Shown piece after piece: positions 63,260 to 64,000 of a stretch of 64,000 bases of DNA. Below the pieces are notes generated by a model, which was given only the letters and a program-made list of their open reading frames with translations, was not told the DNA's origin and ran no database searches. Both the position numbers and the translations under genes were made by a program. Every line of letters starts with the position of its first letter. Within the stretch, counting starts at the first letter, position 1. Location: contig PNKV01000001.1 of NCBI GenBank assembly GCA_013822685.1, forward strand, positions 248,001-312,000, read 5' to 3'. This stretch comes from Leptothrix sp. (in: b-proteobacteria). GTDB lineage: Bacteria; Pseudomonadota; Gammaproteobacteria; Burkholderiales; Burkholderiaceae_C.

Positions 63260-64000
63260 ATGAAGCCCCTACCCCGCCAACTGCTGGCAGCCATGGCCTC
63301 TGCAGCAGCCCTGCTCACATCACTTCCAGCAACCGCCGCCCAACACGGCCCAGCACCCGTTGCAGCCAAGCTCAATGAAGCCGGCCCCTACGAAGTCAAC
63401 AGCTACTCGATCCCCGATGCCGACGCAGAAGTCAAAGGCTATGGCGGCGGCACCGTCTACTACCCCAAGGCTTCTTCAGGCGAAACCTTCGGCATCGTGG
63501 CGATGATGCCCGGCTTCCTGGCCTTCCAGGCCGTGTACGCCAAGCTGGTCCAGAAGATCGCCTCGCATGGTTTCATCGTGGCCAGCCTTGACAGCGTGGG
63601 CCGGGCCGACTTCCCCGAAGCCCGCTCGGCACAGTTGGCGGCGGGCCTGGCGCACGTGGCCCAACTCGCCCGGGGTGGCCAAGTGCCTTACGCCTCGGTG
63701 GCCGATCCTTCGCGCCGCGCCATCATGGGCAACTCCATGGGTGGTGGCGCGGCCTTGTCGGCCATGGTGATCGACCCCACGCTGAAGGCCGCGGTGGCAC
63801 TTCAACCTTGGCACACCGTCAAAAGCTTCCCAGCGGTGAAGACACCGACCTTGATCGTGGCCTGCCAAACCGACGGCATTGCGCCCAACAAGACGCACTC
63901 CGACGTCTTCTACGCCAGTTTGCCCGGTAATCTGCCCCGTGCCGAAATCGAGGTCAAAGACACCGGCCACCTGTGCGCAACGTTCCTGACCAGCGAGGCC
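63260..64000 (+). CDS. secreted PETase/cutinase-family polyester hydrolase, 3' end cut by window
   Basis: First 247 codons of an exported alpha/beta hydrolase. A signal peptide ends near PATAAQ (27/28). The chain follows PETase along its length: GYGGGTVYYP, IASHGFIVASLD, PTLKAAVALQPW, TPTLIVACQTDGIAP. Triad: Ser159 (GNSMGGG), Asp205 and His237 (TGHLCA). Oxyanion residues are Phe86 and Met160. Cys202 and Cys239 match the DS1 disulfide of type II PETase-like enzymes. Trp184 matches the wobbling Trp, while His213 and Phe217 are cutinase-like. Asn158 stands where Ideonella PETase has Trp159 and cutinases His. Substrate breadth cannot be read from sequence. Confidence 0.93.
   Translation, partial: MKPLPRQLLAAMASAAALLTSLPATAAQHGPAPVAAKLNEAGPYEVNSYSIPDADAEVKGYGGGTVYYPKASSGETFGIVAMMPGFLAFQAVYAKLVQKIASHGFIVASLDSVGRADFPEARSAQLAAGLAHVAQLARGGQVPYASVADPSRRAIMGNSMGGGAALSAMVIDPTLKAAVALQPWHTVKSFPAVKTPTLIVACQTDGIAPNKTHSDVFYASLPGNLPRAEIEVKDTGHLCATFLTSEA

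Noticed and set aside
1..64000. CRISPR array, prophage or insertion sequence
   Set aside because: No regularly spaced repeats, transposase, integrase or phage structural genes were found by reading both strands.

Overview
This is a GC-rich bacterial chromosome window. Gene content points to a betaproteobacterium of the order Burkholderiales, probably near the Ideonella/Rubrivivax/Leptothrix/Aquabacterium group. Supporting features are rpsP-rimM-trmD-rplS in the usual order, hemC-hemD-hemX-hemY, a PEP-CTERM protein, a DnaE1-type polymerase, HemX/HemY homologues, and polar-flagellum genes with FliA-type promoters. The assignment rests on protein resemblance and gene order only. I saw no insertion sequence, prophage, CRISPR array or plasmid signature; coding density is high and composition looks even.

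Layout. 1-6.4 kb: a 5'-truncated CHASE2 histidine kinase, a CsgG-like lipoprotein with a small exported partner, ppnP, argG with unusual basic tails, and a glycine-zipper protein. 6.4-13.2 kb: dnaE, an AraC regulator divergent from an AlkB-type alkane monooxygenase, and trhO. 13.2-18.2 kb: a catabolic unit in which a TetR regulator is divergent from Baeyer-Villiger monooxygenase, HSL-family esterase, SDR and alpha/beta hydrolase genes, with two matched 18-bp operator-like sites between them. 18.2-29.4 kb: mostly housekeeping genes (FMN reductase, rlmJ, a LysR regulator, gluQ, orn, an M48 protease, pterin dehydratase, rsgA), one PEP-CTERM protein, and a TetR/hotdog-thioesterase pair sharing a perfect 24-bp palindrome. 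29.4-36 kb: the rplS-trmD-rimM-rpsP operon on the minus strand, a TM2 protein, a PurM-like protein, the 4.5S SRP RNA, aroB and dgt.

36-47 kb is a flagellar filament island. Three minus-strand genes (an OGT-type glycosyltransferase with TPR-like N-terminus, a glycosyltransferase-methyltransferase fusion, and a second methyltransferase) are divergent from two short flagellins, fliD, a reduced second fliD-like gene, fliS, fliT and a PilZ/YcgR brake gene. Four FliA-like promoters of nearly identical design can be read in this region. The island most likely builds, caps and covalently modifies the flagellar filament.

47-64 kb: hemCDXY, tRNA-Arg(ACG), a membrane diguanylate cyclase, two Hsp20 chaperones, a YlqF/RbgA GTPase, a UvrD-like helicase, a NYN-LOTUS RNA-binding protein with a basic tail, and a soluble chemoreceptor with duplicated PAS domains followed by cheR and cheD. 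The last gene, cut by the window end, encodes a secreted polyester hydrolase of the PETase/cutinase family.

The most notable items are the PETase-like enzyme with a complete triad and an unusual Asn beside the nucleophile; the BVMO cluster, which has the order of the mycobacterial mymA locus and contains a hydrolase with Ala in place of the nucleophilic Ser; the putative flagellin-modification operon; the reduced FliD paralogue; and the basic tails on ArgG. Start codons below were often moved downstream of the longest possible ORF on the basis of ribosome-binding sites, operators or family starts.
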